The position numbers and the translations under genes are program-made. From NCBI GenBank assembly GCA_017998575.1, contig JAGOCV010000208.1:1-7150 (forward strand): a stretch of DNA of 7,150 bases, written 5' to 3'. This document shows, piece after piece, positions 5,568 to 7,150 of the stretch; position 1 is the stretch's first letter; every line of letters starts with the position of its first letter. The notes below the pieces were generated by a model, which was not told where the DNA came from, did no database searches, and was given only the letters and a program-made list of their open reading frames with translations. Origin of the DNA: Burkholderiaceae bacterium. Its GTDB lineage: Bacteria; Pseudomonadota; Gammaproteobacteria; Burkholderiales; Burkholderiaceae.

Positions 5568-6881
5568 ATGACCGTGACCGTTGAAACCCTGGACAAGCTC
5601 GAGCGCAAGATCACCCTGTCGCTGCCCGTGGGCGTGATCCAGTCCGAAGTCGATGCCCGCCTGCGCAAGCTTGCACGCCAGGTCAAGATGGACGGCTTCC
5701 GTCCCGGCAAGGTGCCCCTGAGCGTGGTCGCGCAGCGCCACGGTTTCTCCGTTCAGTACGAAGTCATGAACGACAAGGTGGGCGAAGTGTTCGCCAAGGC
5801 CGTCAACGACGCCAAGCTGCGCGTGGCCGGCCAGCCCAAGATCACCGAGAAGGAGGGCGCGCCCGAGGGCGAGCTGGCTTTCGATGCCGTGTTCGAGGTG
5901 TTCCCCGAGGTGAAGATCGGCGACCTGTCGGCCGCCACCGTCGAGAAGCTGTCGGCCGAGGTGTCCGAAGACGCCATCGACCGCACCGTGGACATCCTGC
6001 GCAAGCAGCGCCGTACCTTCGCGCAGCGCGCGCAGGATGCCGCTGCCCAGGACGATGACCGCGTCACGGTCGATTTCGAAGGCAAGATCGATGGCGAGCC
6101 GTTCGAAGGCGGCAAGGCGTCGGACTTCCAGTTCGTCGTCGGCGAAGGCCAGATGCTCAAGGAGTTCGAGGACGCCGTGCGCGGCATGAAGTCCGGCGAG
6201 AGCCGCACCTTCCCGCTGAACTTCCCGGCCGAATACCATGGCAAGGACGTGGCCGGCAAGCAGGCCGATTTCCTGGTCACGCTCAAGAGGATCGAATCCT
6301 CGAACCTCCCCGCCGTCGACGAGCAACTGGCCAAGTCGCTCGGTATCGCCGAAGGCACGGTGGAAGCGCTGCGCGCCGACATCCGCAAGAACCTCGAACG
6401 CGAAGTGAAGTTCCGCCTGCTGGCACGCAACAAGCAGGGCGTGATGGATGCGCTGCTGGCCAACGCCGAGCTGGACGTTCCGAACGCCAGCGTGCAGTCG
6501 GAAATCGAGCGCATGGTCGAAAGCGCGCGTGCCGACCTCAAGCAGCGCGGCATCAAGGACGCCGACAAGGCCCCGATTCCCGACGACGTGTTCCGCCCGC
6601 AGGCCGAACGCCGCGTGCGCCTGGGCCTGGTGGTTGCCGAGCTGGTGCGCTCCAACGAACTGCAGGCCACGGCCGAACAGATCAAGGCCCACATCGAAGA
6701 GCTGGCCGCCAGCTACGAGAAGCCGGCCGACGTGGTGCGCTGGTACTACGGCGACAACCGCCGCCTCGCGGAAGTCGAGGCCATCGTGATCGAGAACAAT
6801 GTCACGGATTTCGTGCTCGCGCGCGCCAAGGTGGCCGACAAGGCCGTGTCGTTCGACGAGCTGATGGGCCAGCAGGCCTGA
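5568..6881 (+). CDS. tig: Trigger factor (ribosome-associated chaperone and peptidyl-prolyl isomerase)
   Basis: A complete 437-residue trigger factor (E. coli: 432), which binds the ribosome exit tunnel, shields nascent chains and isomerises Xaa-Pro bonds. The N-terminal ribosome-binding domain (1 to about 115) carries the signature GFRPGKVP (43-50), whose loop docks on ribosomal protein L23. The FKBP-type isomerase domain spans about 160-245, with [19 protein letters not shown] (164-182), [20 protein letters not shown] (189-208) and [13 protein letters not shown] (219-231). The helical C-terminal chaperone arms run from about 247 to the end. The start is set by the [14 protein letters not shown] opening, usual for the family, and by GGAGA five bases before the ATG. 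The in-frame upstream ATG at 5346 would add 74 atypical residues and is not used. It precedes clpP by 118 bases, the conserved tig-clpP order of proteobacteria. No missing motif or frameshift. Confidence 0.98.
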   Translation: MTVTVETLDKLERKITLSLPVGVIQSEVDARLRKLARQVKMDGFRPGKVPLSVVAQRHGFSVQYEVMNDKVGEVFAKAVNDAKLRVAGQPKITEKEGAPEGELAFDAVFEVFPEVKIGDLSAATVEKLSAEVSEDAIDRTVDILRKQRRTFAQRAQDAAAQDDDRVTVDFEGKIDGEPFEGGKASDFQFVVGEGQMLKEFEDAVRGMKSGESRTFPLNFPAEYHGKDVAGKQADFLVTLKRIESSNLPAVDEQLAKSLGIAEGTVEALRADIRKNLEREVKFRLLARNKQGVMDALLANAELDVPNASVQSEIERMVESARADLKQRGIKDADKAPIPDDVFRPQAERRVRLGLVVAELVRSNELQATAEQIKAHIEELAASYEKPADVVRWYYGDNRRLAEVEAIVIENNVTDFVLARAKVADKAVSFDELMGQQA

Positions 6882-6905
6882 CGCCTTCCGGCACATCTCG
6901 CAGGC

Positions 6906-6944
6906 GGGGCCTGCGGCGGGCTTGCAGTCCTGCCGCCAGGCCCC
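6906..6944 (+). terminator. GC-rich stem-loop after tig, partial terminator or processing element
   Basis: GGGGCCTG (6906-6913) pairs with CAGGCCCC (6937-6944), then CGGC (6914-6917) with GCCG (6932-6935) past a one-base bulge (C6936). GGG (6918-6920) then pairs with 6929-6931 through one G-U pair. This makes a 15-bp stem with an 8-base loop. The bases after it (ATCTCATT) are not a T-tract, so read-through into clpP is likely. The loop and the right foot coincide with the two halves of the candidate sigma-32 promoter at 6921-6948. Confidence 0.5.
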
Positions 6945-6948
6945 ATCT
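6921..6948 (+). promoter_or_regulatory. Candidate sigma-32 (heat-shock) promoter for clpP
   Basis: CTTGCAG (6921-6927) and CCCCATCT (6941-6948) are separated by 13 bases. The E. coli sigma-32 consensus is CTTGAAA and CCCCATNT with 12-15 bases between. As I recall it, the dnaK P1 promoter has CTTGATG-N13-CCCCATTT. The -10 here matches fully and the -35 at five of seven positions. Transcription would begin near 6954, about 46 bases before the clpP ATG. clpP is a known heat-shock gene in E. coli, so the position makes biological sense. Unproven. Confidence 0.55.
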
Positions 6949-6958
6949 CATTGGCGGC

Positions 6959-6973
6959 TACCGAATTTCGGTA
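6959..6973. repeat. Perfect palindrome TACCGAA-T-TTCGGTA upstream of clpP
   Basis: Two 7-base arms are exact inverted repeats around one central T, 26 bases before the clpP ATG. In DNA this looks like a dimer-binding operator. In RNA it would form a 6-bp stem with an AUU loop. TACAGT (6972-6977), overlapping its right end, is a four-of-six -10 match, with TTGGCG (6951-6956) as a weak -35 at a short 15-base spacing. An alternative sigma-70 promoter covering the palindrome is therefore possible. Confidence 0.45.
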
Positions 6974-6999
6974 CAGTGTTTCCGATTACTGGAGAAAAC

Positions 7000-7150
7000 A
7001 TGAGCGCACTCGAAACGCAAGCCCTGGGCATGGTCCCGATGGTCATCGAGCAGTCGGGCCGTGGCGAGCGGTCCTACGACATCTATTCGCGCCTGCTCAA
7101 GGAGCGCGTGATCTTCCTGGTGGGCGAGGTCAACGACCAGACGGCCAACC
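7000..7150 (+). CDS. clpP: ATP-dependent Clp protease proteolytic subunit, N-terminal part (partial)
   Basis: The first 50 codons of ClpP, the serine peptidase that forms a tetradecameric chamber and degrades proteins unfolded by ClpX or ClpA in the cytoplasm. The diagnostic N-terminal segments are [20 protein letters not shown] (11-30), with [20 protein letters not shown] following. The N-terminal loop region and the first conserved strand are present. The catalytic Ser-His-Asp triad lies beyond the window edge and cannot be checked. The ATG has GGAGA four bases ahead of it, and its position matches the usual family start. It lies downstream of tig in the conserved order, where clpX and often lon usually follow. 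Its upstream region carries a candidate heat-shock promoter and a palindrome, so it is probably transcribed both by read-through from tig and from its own promoter. Confidence 0.97.
   Translation, partial: MSALETQALGMVPMVIEQSGRGERSYDIYSRLLKERVIFLVGEVNDQTAN

Noticed and set aside
5364..6896. 510-codon open frame on the minus strand, opposite tig
   Set aside because: It is antisense to an unmistakable trigger factor, and its composition is typical of a shadow frame (His/Leu/Gly/Ala-rich, no motif). No ribosome-binding site supports it.

Overview
The window looks like chromosomal DNA from a GC-rich betaproteobacterium of the order Burkholderiales. Three things point there: the sequences of trigger factor and the ClpP N-terminus, a Bug-type periplasmic binding protein (a family greatly expanded in this order), and the strong G/C third-position bias that leaves long open antisense frames. 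Comamonadaceae or Alcaligenaceae fit best; the sequence alone does not settle the family.

Left part (1-3555, minus strand): a compact operon read leftwards. It encodes a Bug-family solute-binding protein with a signal peptide, an Ldh_2-family (malate/L-lactate dehydrogenase-like) NAD(P)-dependent oxidoreductase, a Sad/YneI-like aldehyde dehydrogenase whose start overlaps the previous stop by ATGA, and the first 21 codons of a further gene that runs off the edge. The set suggests capture of a small organic acid, oxidation or reduction of a hydroxy/keto acid, and oxidation of a semialdehyde. The substrate cannot be read from the sequence.

Middle (3556-5271): a divergent control region carries a perfect dyad with T-N11-A spacing. 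It sits about 64 bases upstream of the start site predicted for the operon, which is the classical layout for LysR-type control. A lysR-type regulator follows on the plus strand, then a carboxymuconolactone-decarboxylase-family protein that lacks the redox cysteines of AhpD. A perfect 18-bp palindrome separates these two genes.

Right part (5272-7150, plus strand): a conserved core block. After a 296-base non-coding stretch come tig (trigger factor, complete) and clpP (first 50 codons). The 118-base tig-clpP spacer holds a GC-rich stem-loop, a good match to a sigma-32 heat-shock promoter built into that stem-loop, and a second perfect palindrome just before clpP. The left and middle parts resemble a substrate-responsive catabolic island beside a housekeeping proteostasis locus.

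I found no tRNA, rRNA, CRISPR array, insertion sequence or phage gene, and no clear new defence or mobile system. The most useful leads are the predicted LysR operator, the heat-shock-type clpP promoter, and the unknown substrate of the catabolic cluster.
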